Program-made: the position numbers and the translations under genes
DNA from: Marinimicrobium locisalis
GTDB lineage: Bacteria; Pseudomonadota; Gammaproteobacteria; Pseudomonadales; Cellvibrionaceae
DNA: 64,000 nt
NCBI RefSeq assembly: GCF_039822625.1
Contig: NZ_JBDLLG010000001.1
Coordinates: 248,001-312,000 of the forward strand
Reading direction: 5' to 3'
Notes under the pieces: model-generated
What the model saw: only the letters and a program-made list of their open reading frames with translations
What the model was told of the DNA's origin: nothing
The model's database searches: none
In this document: piece after piece, positions 25,793-34,025 of the stretch
Layout of the letters: the number at the start of each line of letters is the position of its first letter
How positions within the stretch are numbered: the first letter of the stretch is position 1

Positions 25793-28365
25793 GTTTACAG
25801 GTCCCGAGACTGGATGACCGGCATTTTCACGACCTGCTCGCCGAAGCCAAGCGGCTGGCGCGTGAGCGTTGTCCCGAGTGGACGGATTTCTCGGTCGGTG
25901 AACCGGGAACCACGTTGCTGGAGTTGTATGCCTTTCTGACCGAGGTCATGTTGTACCGCGTTAACCGGATTCCGGAAAAAGCTTATGTGGAATTTTTGCG
26001 CCTTATGGGCGTTCAACTGGCGCCGCCGGGCGCCGCGAGGGTGGAGCTGCTCGTGCGCCGCAGTGAGGGCCACCAGCGCCGCATTGAGGTACCGCGCGGG
26101 ACCCGTGTCAGCATGGCGCAACCGGGGCAGGGGGCCTCGCCCCCCCTGTTTATTACCACGGAAACTCTTGTGCTCGAACCGGAGCAGTCATCGGGCACGG
26201 TGGTAGCGTTGCAATGCGAACAGATAGACGCTGAGTTTCTAGGCGCGTCCACCGGCCTGCCGGGCCAGCATTTTCAGCTGCGCCACGCTCCGGTGATTGC
26301 GCCCACAGGGGATGATTTGGACTTGGTCGTTGCGGTGGAAACCGAGAGCAAAGCGGACGAGGACAATGTGATCAGCCACGGGGACAAGGCGTACCGGATA
26401 TGGCAAAAGGTGGAGCATTTCACCGGCGCCGGCCGGGAGGAGGCAGTCTATGTGGTGGACCGAACGACCGGTGTGATTACTTTCGCACCTTCGGTGAGAA
26501 GAACCTCGGAAGGCGAACGGGCGGACCTGACAGAGCAGAATGAAGCGCTGGCGGCCACTCCGCCTGCTGGACGTGAAATTCTCGCCTGGTATCGGTGTGG
26601 TGGCGGACCGGAAGGCAATGTTCCGGCTAACACCCTAACGCTGTTCAAAGACCCGATGCCCGGGGTTCGGGTGAACAACCCCCAAGCGGCGGTGGGTGGT
26701 TCGGCACCGGAGTCGTTGGAGAACGCTCTCATTCGGGGGCCGGAAGAATTGCACAGCCTGAACCGGGCGGTGACGGCCCGGGATTACGAGTCGGTGGCGC
26801 TACGGGAAGGGAGCGTGGCCCGCGCCCGCGCCGTGGCCCAGGCGGAGCGGTGGCGCTACGCCAAGCCCGGTACCGTACAGCTGCTGCTGGTGCCGGAAGT
26901 GGCGTGTGGCGAAGGTGAGCGCTGCGCACTGGCGGAGCTGGAAGCGGCACAAACCCAACAGGCGCTGACGCGGGTGCGGGCATCGCTCGATGAGCGGCGC
27001 CCGCTGGGCACGGCCTGCGTCGTGCGGTGGTATCGATACAAGCCGGTTCGCGTTCGTGCGCGCTTGGTTATTCACCCGGCCGAGGACGCTCGGGCGGTGG
27101 AGACCCGTGTTCGACATCGTCTGTATGACTTGATCAATCCGCTCGGGGAACACGCCTTTCGTCGCCGCTTGCACGCCTCGGATGTGTACCACGCGGCCCT
27201 TAACGAGCCCGGTGTCCTCTACGCCGAGCAAGTTCAGTTTGCGGTGGACCACGCACCGGCTGCCGATGTACGCAGCTTGGCCTCCGACCCCTTTCACGAT
27301 GATTTGTGGTACGCGGCGGCGGGCAATGAACTGTACCGATCAATGGACCACGGTATGGGGTGGGATCGACTGGCGGTACTGCCCGACGAGGTTATTCAAG
27401 CCGTCAACTGCTGCCCGTTCGCACCGGGATTGCTCGCCGTATACACCCGCACAGAGAAAAGGCAGGGAGAGACCACCGAGAGTGTTGTGCGGTTTAGCGA
27501 TGACTGCGGCCAAACTTGGCGGACCGATCATGCTCTGGGGTTTCGGGTGCGCGACGTCGCTTGGCTGCGTCGCGCTGGCGAGCCGATACTGCTGTTGGCC
27601 ACGGATGAAGGGCTATACCAAGTGCCTCCGGAATCGGGACCGGTTCCGGTCAAGGTGGATGAATCGGATCAGGATATGGGGTTGTACAGCGTCACGGTCA
27701 GCGATGTCCCGGGCCTGGGGGTCCACGTGGCGGTGGCCGCCCGGGAAACCAAGGGGGTTTACCTGTGCCCGGATGAGCACCTCAGCGAGTTTCAGTCCAT
27801 TGGTCTGAAGGGGCTGGACGTGCGCGTATTACAGGCCCAACGACTGGGACCAAGAGCCTTCCTCTGGGCCGGCACCGCTGCCACGGGCGGCAACGAAGGG
27901 GAGGGTTGCCGTCGCTGGGAGTTGCGCCGGGGAATGGATGGCGGTGAAGGCTGGACGCCGATGAAGCGCGGCTGGCAGGGCGGCTCCTGCCTGGGGCTGG
28001 CCTGCGACGGGGCGCGAGTCTATGCCGCCACCTATCACTCGGGGGTTGTGCATATTGATGGTTCCCAAAAGAACCCGGAGTGGACGGTGCCACGCATTGA
28101 TGCCGGCCTGCCGCTACGTGACAAGGAAAGGCTACTGCACCGAATCAACGCGGTTGCGACCGCGCCAAAGCCTGCGGTGGAGGCCTCATCCATGGTGCTG
28201 GCCGCCGGGCCGCAAGGGGTTTATCGAAGCACGGACGGTGGAGATACCTATGCCGGAGTCTCGGCGAAAAATTTCCCGAATCAAGTAACGATCGGGGAAG
28301 GGTATGTGTTCTGCAGTGATGAACATCACATTGAGGCCGTACACGATGCAACGCCAAGCGATTGA
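25789..28365 (+). CDS. Baseplate assembly protein (gp6/J-like) fused to an Asp-box beta-propeller
   Basis: 858 residues in two parts. Residues 1-~485 are the gp6/J-like wedge protein of contractile injection systems (FSVGEPGTTLLELYAFLTE, GPEELHSLNRAVTARDYESVA, VRHRLYDLINPLG). Residues ~492-858 form a sialidase/BNR-type propeller with four Asp-box-like loops: SMDHGMGW, SDDCGQTW, GMDGGEGW and STDGGDTY. Known gp6/J proteins of this class do not normally carry such a propeller. It may bind a surface or cytoplasmic partner, or stabilise the baseplate rim. No sialidase catalytic set (Arg triad, Tyr/Glu) was seen. It overlaps its neighbours at both ends. Confidence 0.88.
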   Translation: MSLQVPRLDDRHFHDLLAEAKRLARERCPEWTDFSVGEPGTTLLELYAFLTEVMLYRVNRIPEKAYVEFLRLMGVQLAPPGAARVELLVRRSEGHQRRIEVPRGTRVSMAQPGQGASPPLFITTETLVLEPEQSSGTVVALQCEQIDAEFLGASTGLPGQHFQLRHAPVIAPTGDDLDLVVAVETESKADEDNVISHGDKAYRIWQKVEHFTGAGREEAVYVVDRTTGVITFAPSVRRTSEGERADLTEQNEALAATPPAGREILAWYRCGGGPEGNVPANTLTLFKDPMPGVRVNNPQAAVGGSAPESLENALIRGPEELHSLNRAVTARDYESVALREGSVARARAVAQAERWRYAKPGTVQLLLVPEVACGEGERCALAELEAAQTQQALTRVRASLDERRPLGTACVVRWYRYKPVRVRARLVIHPAEDARAVETRVRHRLYDLINPLGEHAFRRRLHASDVYHAALNEPGVLYAEQVQFAVDHAPAADVRSLASDPFHDDLWYAAAGNELYRSMDHGMGWDRLAVLPDEVIQAVNCCPFAPGLLAVYTRTEKRQGETTESVVRFSDDCGQTWRTDHALGFRVRDVAWLRRAGEPILLLATDEGLYQVPPESGPVPVKVDESDQDMGLYSVTVSDVPGLGVHVAVAARETKGVYLCPDEHLSEFQSIGLKGLDVRVLQAQRLGPRAFLWAGTAATGGNEGEGCRRWELRRGMDGGEGWTPMKRGWQGGSCLGLACDGARVYAATYHSGVVHIDGSQKNPEWTVPRIDAGLPLRDKERLLHRINAVATAPKPAVEASSMVLAAGPQGVYRSTDGGDTYAGVSAKNFPNQVTIGEGYVFCSDEHHIEAVHDATPSD

Positions 28366-28879
28366 ACAACTGTTGCCCTCGATATACCGCGCGCCGGGCC
28401 CCGGCACGCCGCTTGACGCCGTTTTGGAAATAGCCGCGGCGCTGCCACAGCCGGTTGAGGAGTTGCTGGGTTCGGTGGATGACTTGTTTGATCCGCTTCG
28501 AGCCCCGGAAGAGCTGGTGCCCTACCTTGCCCGGTGGGTTGATCTCGACCGTTTCCTGGTGACCGGTGGTGGTGAGGGCGCGCGAACCGTTATGCCCAGC
28601 GGCTTGGGCCGGTTGCGGGAGCTGTGCGCCTGTGCGGCGGAGCTTTCCCGGCTGCGCGGCACCCGCCAGGGCTTGCAGCGGTTTCTAGAGGTGGCCACTG
28701 GTGTCAATGGCTTTCGCATTGAAGAAAACTCCGATGCCGACGGCCGGGAAAAGCCCTTTCACCTGCGGTTAGTCGCCCCGGAGGCCGCCCGTGAGTACGA
28801 AGCTCTGATTCACGCCATCGTGGCTTTTGAAAAGCCGGCTCACGTTAGCTATACCCCGGAAGAACTGCGCTTTGAATAA
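28346..28879 (+). CDS. Tail protein I-like baseplate protein
   Basis: 177 residues. IEQLLPSIYR at the start, LVPYLARWVDLDRF, RLRGTRQGLQRFLEVATG and a C-terminal EALIHAIVAFEKPAHVSYTP are typical of the phage tail protein I domain (P2 gpI, gp7-like/Afp12 region), which joins the baseplate wedge. The ATG at 28346, overlapping the previous gene by 20 bp, gives the family's usual N-terminus; an ATG at 28304 would add 14 untypical residues. Confidence 0.85.
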   Translation: MQRQAIEQLLPSIYRAPGPGTPLDAVLEIAAALPQPVEELLGSVDDLFDPLRAPEELVPYLARWVDLDRFLVTGGGEGARTVMPSGLGRLRELCACAAELSRLRGTRQGLQRFLEVATGVNGFRIEENSDADGREKPFHLRLVAPEAAREYEALIHAIVAFEKPAHVSYTPEELRFE

Positions 28880-28911
28880 CGCCGGATCCCATTAAAACAG
28901 GAGTAACAGCA

Positions 28912-29847
28912 ATGCCCAACTTCTACGAAATCAGTTCCTCACACGATAGCCTGACATTGAAAGACGGTAAGGGAGCGGCCAGCTTTTCCGTGCGCTATGT
29001 CGGCGAGCGCCAAGTTGAGGCCCGGGCCAGCGCCGAGCCGATGGAGAATGCCAAGGAACAGTGGCTCAAGGTGGAATCCCCGGACCAGGTCAGCATGGAA
29101 CCGGGGCAGACGCAAACATTTAAGGTCGGGGTCGAGGTGCCTCCCGGTACACCACCTGGGCGCTACGGGCTGCGGCTGGATGTGGTCTCGGTGGATAATA
29201 CCGATGAGGAATATGACCGGGGGCCTCTGGTGACGTTTGAAGTGAGCGAGAGCAAGCCTGCGCCAGCCTCCGGAGGCTTTCCCTGGTGGGCGGTTATTGT
29301 GGCCGCGGTGGTGTTGGTTTTGCTTGTGGGTGGCGTTGTTTGGTGGCTGGTGGCGAGCGATAAACCGGAGCGCGACACGGAACCTGTGCCGGAACAAGAG
29401 GATGAGTCGGTCTACGAGCCGGCCGAGCCTGCAGAACCGGAGGAGCCGGTTCGTGTCGAACGATCACCCGATGAACGCGGAAGCTTTGTCGTCAGCCAAA
29501 CCTGGTCGGGTGACTTTGACCTCGGGCGAGAGGTGCCGCGAGGTGCGCCAAGAAGCCAGGCCGATTTTTGGTTCCAGGCCAAAACCGCCACGGATCGTAT
29601 GCTGGTACCAAAAAACAATGGCAGTCTGGCATTACTCAGGGTGCGGGGGACACCGAATCTGAATGAGGTAAAGACGGCGCTGCGAAGCAACACCGTGAGA
29701 GAGCTGGACGTCAACCTGCTGGCCCCCCAGCGCTGGTTTGCCGCCCGCACATCCGAGGGCAATTGGGTGGCTTTTACCCCTCGGGCAAGCGTGGGCGCCA
29801 GCCCCGGAGAGTTCCAAGTGGTGTACTTGTTGTGGGAGAACCGGTGA
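28912..29847 (+). CDS. Single-pass membrane protein with cytoplasmic Ig-like domain
   Basis: 311 residues with no signal peptide. Residues about 10-112 are an Ig-like beta domain (VSMEPGQTQTFKVGVEVPPGTPPGRYGLRL). One membrane span lies at about 125-148 (WWAVIVAAVVLVLLVGGVVWWLVA), followed by an acidic Pro-rich linker and a ~120-residue C-terminal beta domain. Acidic residues right after the span suggest N-in, C-out topology. It lies 32 bp after the tail protein I gene with its own ribosome site (CAGGAG). I infer that the Ig-like domain holds the baseplate at the inner membrane. Confidence 0.75.
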   Translation: MPNFYEISSSHDSLTLKDGKGAASFSVRYVGERQVEARASAEPMENAKEQWLKVESPDQVSMEPGQTQTFKVGVEVPPGTPPGRYGLRLDVVSVDNTDEEYDRGPLVTFEVSESKPAPASGGFPWWAVIVAAVVLVLLVGGVVWWLVASDKPERDTEPVPEQEDESVYEPAEPAEPEEPVRVERSPDERGSFVVSQTWSGDFDLGREVPRGAPRSQADFWFQAKTATDRMLVPKNNGSLALLRVRGTPNLNEVKTALRSNTVRELDVNLLAPQRWFAARTSEGNWVAFTPRASVGASPGEFQVVYLLWENR

Positions 29848-29848
29848 C

Positions 29849-30319
29849 ATGAATGCCAAGGCGGTGCAAATTACGCTGGTGGTGATTGCCGTTCTCTGCG
29901 CTGTGGGTATCTTCGCCTTGCTTGGCAGCAAGGACACGGGGCTGCCGGAGGGCTATAAGGCGCCGGGCTGGATGTTTTCCTTGAGCGACTTTTCGGCTCG
30001 CCCACCGGTTTCCCGGTTCGATCTCAGGGAAGAGAGAAGCCGCGAGCCTTTTCCTTCCCGATTAACGGTCAGGGAAGGGAGAGGGAAAACCTATCGAGTG
30101 GCGCCGGATACAGATAGCCGGGCCCGAACCCTGGAGTTTCAAGTTCTTCAGGGGCAGCCCCAGATCACTTACAAACCCGATAACGGCGAGCATAAACCGC
30201 AAAATTGGCCAGAGGACGACTATCCAAACGCGGACCCGAAGTTCACGGTCGACTCACAAGGAGGGCGTCTGACGATAAGTGTTGAATCAGGGGCCGCTCA
30301 AGTTCGGATTGAGGAGTAG
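29849..30319 (+). CDS. Membrane-anchored protein of unknown function
   Basis: 156 residues. One N-terminal span (VQITLVVIAVLCAVGIFALLG) is followed by a soluble, probably periplasmic domain rich in Arg, Asp and Pro with a beta-rich end (GRLTISVESGAAQVRIEE). It starts one base after the stop of the Ig-like membrane protein and ends two bases before the next gene, so all three are coupled. I know no homologous family; it probably works with its neighbours in the envelope part of the system. Confidence 0.7.
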   Translation: MNAKAVQITLVVIAVLCAVGIFALLGSKDTGLPEGYKAPGWMFSLSDFSARPPVSRFDLREERSREPFPSRLTVREGRGKTYRVAPDTDSRARTLEFQVLQGQPQITYKPDNGEHKPQNWPEDDYPNADPKFTVDSQGGRLTISVESGAAQVRIEE

Positions 30320-30321
30320 CC

Positions 30322-30999
30322 ATGTTCGCGGAACTGCGTAAACCTCTGTTCATCGCCTCGCTTGTATTGATAGGGCTGGTGTTGCTCGCGGAAATGGGTA
30401 CAGCGGTGGCGGCGCCATTTATCGGGGAAGCCGGGGGCGCGGCGGGGTGGGGCATACCCATGCTGGCGCTGCTGGATATTCAACTGCTGTACACCGCGTT
30501 GCTCATGGCGGCGCCGTTGCTGTTTCCCGAGTCGGTTACCGGTCGAGTTCAGGGGATTTCCACGTTTATCGTCTCGTTGATTCTGTTCATCGTGGGCATT
30601 ATCGCCGGCCTGGCGGCCTTTGGCCTGCTTATGCTCATGATTGCGTTGCTGACCGCGCTTCCCTTCGGCCCGATCGTCTATACCGGGATGGGGTTTGCCA
30701 CCTTTCCCAAAGCCGGCGCCGCCGCCACTTTATCGTTTATCGTGCTCTGTAAGTTGGCAAGTGTGGGCTGCCTGGTGTTTGCTCATCAACGGTTCATGGA
30801 GAACAAGGGTTTAATGCTGCTTATCGGTACGAGTCTTCTGGCAACCGTTATCGTATCGTTTCTGCAGGGGTTTGTGCCCCTGTTTCTGGTGAGCGTGACT
30901 GATCTGATCGGCGCTCTGATCGTGGTTGTTCTGGCGCTGATCTGGGCGCTGGTCGGCTTGATATTTGGCCTGATAGCCGTGGTCAAGGCCTTGGGGTGA
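30322..30999 (+). CDS. Polytopic membrane protein closing the injection-system operon
   Basis: 225 residues with about six hydrophobic spans (for example PLFIASLVLIGLVLLAEMG, STFIVSLILFIVGIIAGLAA and the C-terminal LIGALIVVVLALIWALVGLI). It has no recognisable family, few charged residues, and no transporter signature. GAGGAG overlaps the previous stop codon. It is the last gene before a rho-independent terminator at 31086. It may form a membrane platform or channel for the contractile machine; this rests on operon context only. Confidence 0.75.
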   Translation: MFAELRKPLFIASLVLIGLVLLAEMGTAVAAPFIGEAGGAAGWGIPMLALLDIQLLYTALLMAAPLLFPESVTGRVQGISTFIVSLILFIVGIIAGLAAFGLLMLMIALLTALPFGPIVYTGMGFATFPKAGAAATLSFIVLCKLASVGCLVFAHQRFMENKGLMLLIGTSLLATVIVSFLQGFVPLFLVSVTDLIGALIVVVLALIWALVGLIFGLIAVVKALG

Positions 31000-31085
31000 A
31001 AATCGACTTTTGTAGGGAGGGGCATGCTCTGGCAATTGCCCATTGATCGTACCCGACGCCCGCGAGCCCTGGGGACAAGGCCCAG

Positions 31086-31114
31086 CCAAGCAGAGCCGCC
31101 TTCTGCTTGGTTTT
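31086..31114 (+). terminator. Rho-independent terminator of the injection-system operon
   Basis: CCAAGCAGA (31086-31094) pairs perfectly with TCTGCTTGG (31102-31110) around a 7-base loop and is followed by TTTTC. It is 87 bp after the last membrane-protein gene and separates the operon from the substrate-binding protein gene. Confidence 0.8.
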
Positions 31115-31243
31115 CGGGACACAGAGAGGAGTAAGCACGACTCAACGAGGTTATAACAAATGTGAGAGAATACCCCTGAACGATAAGCACCGTTTCTCAG
31201 TGGGACTGGGAATCACCATTTGCTTTTGATGCCCGGTGCGCTA

Positions 31244-31271
31244 TTGTCTCTATATAGAGGTTAAGTATTAT
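31244..31271 (+). promoter_or_regulatory. Candidate sigma-70 promoter for the substrate-binding protein
   Basis: TTGTCT at 31244-31249 and TATTAT at 31266-31271 with a 16-base spacer, in AT-rich sequence ending 33 bp before the ATG at 31305. Two and one mismatches from consensus respectively. Confidence 0.5.
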
Positions 31272-31304
31272 TCTTATAACAACCAGATCCCGCTGGCATT
31301 GCTT

Positions 31305-32204
31305 ATGAGTGATTGGGTTATAAGCCTGCGTTTGGTATGTCTCTCCCTGTGGCTCTTTCTGTGGTCCGGTGTGCCTGTTGCCTCCGCGACGGCCCCGGAG
31401 GGGGGACAAGAGGAACCGTTACTGGTCCGCTACCCGGTACTGGGAGAGGAGTACGGGCAGTCCCGGGACGACCACTTTTCCCGGGTGCTTAAACTCGCGC
31501 TGGATAAATCCGGGAGGCCTTACCGGCTGGACCCGGTGACCCTGTCCAACTTCCGGGAAAGTCGCAGTGTAATGTCGGTGGCCAAAGGCATATACGACGT
31601 GCACTGGATGCATACCAACCCCACGCGGGAAAGCGTCCTCCGTCCTATTCGAATTCCCCTTTTTCAAGGGCTGATCGGCTGGCGGCTTTTGTTGCTGCGG
31701 GAGGAGGACAAAGACCGCTTTGAGGATATGACGACCTTGGAGCCCTTGAAAGCGCTTCGGGCGGTGCAGGGGCACGACTGGCCGGATACGGCAGTGTTGG
31801 AGGCCAATGGTCTGGATGTGGCCAGAACGCCTCATTGGGAGGGAATGTTCAGAATGCTTTACGCCGGGCGTGTGGACTACTTCCCGAGATCGGTGATCGA
31901 AATTTGGCGCGAGCAAGACATCTTCGAGGAGTTGGATTTGGTCGTCGACGACCATGTTGCATTGGTTTATCCTTCCGCTTATTATTTTTTCGTTAGAAAA
32001 GGGGATCATGAGCTCGCGACCGTGCTTGAGAACGGGTTGAACCGAGCCATTGAAGACGGTTCTTTTGAAAAGCTGTTAATGTCTCGTTTTGGCTCGGCCG
32101 TGAAGCGAGCGCAGCTGGAAAAGCGACGAGTCATCCGGCTCGATAACCCAAATATGACCCCACAAACCCCCTTGGACCGGGAGGAACTCTGGTATCAGCC
32201 TTGA
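31305..32204 (+). CDS. Periplasmic solute-binding-like protein
   Basis: 299 residues with a signal peptide (about 1-27, cleaved near VASA). The body resembles family-3 type extracellular solute-binding proteins in a degenerate form: LRAVQGHDWPDTAVLEANGL, GMFRMLYAGRVDYFPRSVIE and a C-terminal FFVRKGDHELATVLENGLNRAIEDGSF. No ABC permease or kinase is adjacent, so it may be a stand-alone sensor or binding protein. The start at 31305 is chosen over 31236 because it gives the signal peptide and lies just after the candidate promoter. The C-terminal 40 residues are basic and unusual for the family. Confidence 0.75.
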   Translation: MSDWVISLRLVCLSLWLFLWSGVPVASATAPEGGQEEPLLVRYPVLGEEYGQSRDDHFSRVLKLALDKSGRPYRLDPVTLSNFRESRSVMSVAKGIYDVHWMHTNPTRESVLRPIRIPLFQGLIGWRLLLLREEDKDRFEDMTTLEPLKALRAVQGHDWPDTAVLEANGLDVARTPHWEGMFRMLYAGRVDYFPRSVIEIWREQDIFEELDLVVDDHVALVYPSAYYFFVRKGDHELATVLENGLNRAIEDGSFEKLLMSRFGSAVKRAQLEKRRVIRLDNPNMTPQTPLDREELWYQP

Positions 32205-32422
32205 ACGCAGTCATCGTCAGTCTAACTATTTCACCCGATGAGTATCGGCGCTGGTACGAGGGGAGTGCCCAACATGTTCATGCCACCACGGTGGATGGGC
32301 GCAGCGTGCAGTTCCCAGCCCCGATACTGCGCCGCTTTGTAACCCGTGAGGGGATTCGAGGGCGCTTTCGTATCCATTTCGATGGGCAGAACCGTTTTCA
32401 GGCGATTGAAAAAATCGACTAG
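32201..32422 (+). CDS. DUF2835 family protein
   Basis: 73 residues. The pattern SPDEYRRWYEGSAQ, RSVQFPAPILRRFVTREGIRGRFRI and a C-terminal NRFQAIEKI matches the DUF2835 family of small gammaproteobacterial proteins, of unknown function. The start appears to be TTG at 32201, which overlaps the stop codon of the previous gene; no in-frame ATG exists before the conserved part. It is 68 bp before pyrD. Confidence 0.8.
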   Translation: MNAVIVSLTISPDEYRRWYEGSAQHVHATTVDGRSVQFPAPILRRFVTREGIRGRFRIHFDGQNRFQAIEKID

Positions 32423-32490
32423 AAACGGTAAATCCAGTATCCTTTGCGCCGAATTGGACCCCATGTCGCTCCTCCGCAAAGAGCTATCGA

Positions 32491-33510
32491 ATGTACTCAT
32501 TGATCCGTAAAGCCCTGTTCCAACTGGACCCCGAAACCGCCCACCATGTCAGTCTGGACTGGCTCGGCGCCGCCGAGCGGTTGCGCCTGCTGCCGTTTTT
32601 CAAGCCCAAGGCCCGCTATAGTCCCGTGGAGGTTATGGGCCTGCGCTTCGCCAACCCCCTGGGATTGGCGGCGGGCCTGGATAAGAACGGGGACTACTTC
32701 AATGCGCTGGGTGAGCTGGGGTTTGGTTTTGTGGAAATCGGTACGGTGACGCCACGGCCACAGCCCGGGAACCCGAAACCACGGCTTTTTCGGCTACCCG
32801 AACAGGAAGCGATTATCAATCGCATGGGGTTTAACAACCAGGGGGTCGACCACCTCGTGGAGAAGGTAAAGCGCCGTCGTTATTCCGGTATTCTCGGAAT
32901 CAACATCGGTAAAAATGCCACGACACCGCTGGAAAACGCCGTGGATGACTACCTCGAGTGCATGCGCAAGGTTTATGCCCACGCCGAGTACATTACTTTT
33001 AATATTTCTTCACCCAATACGCCCAGGCTGCGCGACCTTCAGTTTGGAGACAGCTTGAGCCGCATGCTTGAACGCCTAAAGGCCGAGCAGAGTAAACGCT
33101 ATCAGGCCGACGGGCGCTATGTGCCGCTGGTGGTCAAAATCGCACCGGACATGGACGATGTGGCCATCGAGCAAGTGGCCAATGTACTGAAGGCCCAGGG
33201 CATGGATGGGGTTATCGCCACCAATACCACCATTGGCCGAGAGGGTGTGGAAGAGCTGGAACATAGTGAGGAAGCCGGCGGATTGAGTGGACGGCCGGTG
33301 CGGGATCAAAGCACCCACGTTATTGCCGCGCTGCACAGCCACTTAAAGGAGGAACTGCCTATAATTGGGGTGGGCGGTATCAGCGATGGAGACAGCGCGG
33401 TGGAAAAAATGGCCGCCGGGGCGAAATTGGTTCAGGTGTACACGGGCTTTATCTATCGGGGGCCGAGCATTATAGAGTCGGTTACCGAAGCCATCGCACA
33501 GCGGCGTTAA
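32491..33510 (+). CDS. pyrD: Dihydroorotate dehydrogenase, quinone-dependent (class 2)
   Basis: 339 residues. Oxidises dihydroorotate to orotate and passes electrons to the quinone pool, the fourth step of pyrimidine synthesis, on the inner membrane face. The N-terminal helix (YSLIRKALFQLDPETAHHVSL) is the membrane-associating segment of class 2. FMN and substrate motifs are clear: GLAAGLDKNGDY, FNISSPNTPRLRDLQ with the catalytic Ser, and VIATNTTIGREG; GVGGISDGDSAVEKMAAGA closes the barrel. Confidence 0.97.
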   Translation: MYSLIRKALFQLDPETAHHVSLDWLGAAERLRLLPFFKPKARYSPVEVMGLRFANPLGLAAGLDKNGDYFNALGELGFGFVEIGTVTPRPQPGNPKPRLFRLPEQEAIINRMGFNNQGVDHLVEKVKRRRYSGILGINIGKNATTPLENAVDDYLECMRKVYAHAEYITFNISSPNTPRLRDLQFGDSLSRMLERLKAEQSKRYQADGRYVPLVVKIAPDMDDVAIEQVANVLKAQGMDGVIATNTTIGREGVEELEHSEEAGGLSGRPVRDQSTHVIAALHSHLKEELPIIGVGGISDGDSAVEKMAAGAKLVQVYTGFIYRGPSIIESVTEAIAQRR

Positions 33511-33539
33511 ACAGTTTCAACACCGAGAATGAGAACACT

Positions 33540-33995
33540 ATGGATTACAAAACGGTTACGTTAGCGGGCAATAAAAAAATCGCCCTGGTTGCCCATGACA
33601 ACAAGAAGAAAGACTTGGTGGCCTGGTGCAGTAAACACCGCGATACGTTGAAAACCCACACGCTTTACGCCACGGGCACGACCGGTACCGTGATAGAGAA
33701 AGCAACGGAGTTGCCCATCCATAAGCTGATTAGCGGTCCGCTGGGGGGCGATCAGCAGGTCGGGGCACTGATTACCGAAGGCAAAGTGGATTTTTTGATT
33801 TTCTTTTGGGATCCGTTTGAGCCCCTGCCGCACGACCCCGATGTCAAAGCGCTATTGCGTATTGCGGCAGTGTGGAACATCCCGGTGGCTTGTAACCAGA
33901 TATCCGCCGACTTTATGGTGGCCTCGCCCCTGTTTAATAACGAAGTGGACCGCTCCATTCCCGACTACGAAGCCTATATGGCGATGCGCTCCTAG
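33540..33995 (+). CDS. mgsA: Methylglyoxal synthase
   Basis: 151 residues. Converts dihydroxyacetone phosphate to methylglyoxal and phosphate, a bypass relieving sugar-phosphate stress. Family motifs: ALVAHDNKKKDLVAW, YATGTTGTVIEK, KLISGPLGGDQQVGA and FFWDPFEPLPHDPDVKALLR with the catalytic Asp residues, then NIPVACNQISADF. It is 29 bp after pyrD and may share its transcript. Confidence 0.97.
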   Translation: MDYKTVTLAGNKKIALVAHDNKKKDLVAWCSKHRDTLKTHTLYATGTTGTVIEKATELPIHKLISGPLGGDQQVGALITEGKVDFLIFFWDPFEPLPHDPDVKALLRIAAVWNIPVACNQISADFMVASPLFNNEVDRSIPDYEAYMAMRS

Positions 33996-34025
33996 TGGGC
34001 CACTAGCCGTTTTTCGCGCGGCCTA

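Larger units (their letters stand above)
31000..31304. other. Intergenic region after the injection-system operon
   Basis: The first 85 bases show nothing recognisable. A terminator hairpin follows at 31086-31114. The remainder leads into a promoter (31244-31271) for the next gene. No RNA gene or repeat is seen. Confidence 0.6.

Noticed and set aside
18986..30999. Complete prophage or P2-like remnant as explanation for the tail genes
   Set aside because: No capsid, portal, terminase, lysis, integrase or replication genes; gene order and the CIS_tube family fit injection systems.
18986..30999. Type VI secretion system
   Set aside because: No TssB/TssC two-part sheath, ClpV, TssJLM or TssK; the sheath is a single FI-type protein.
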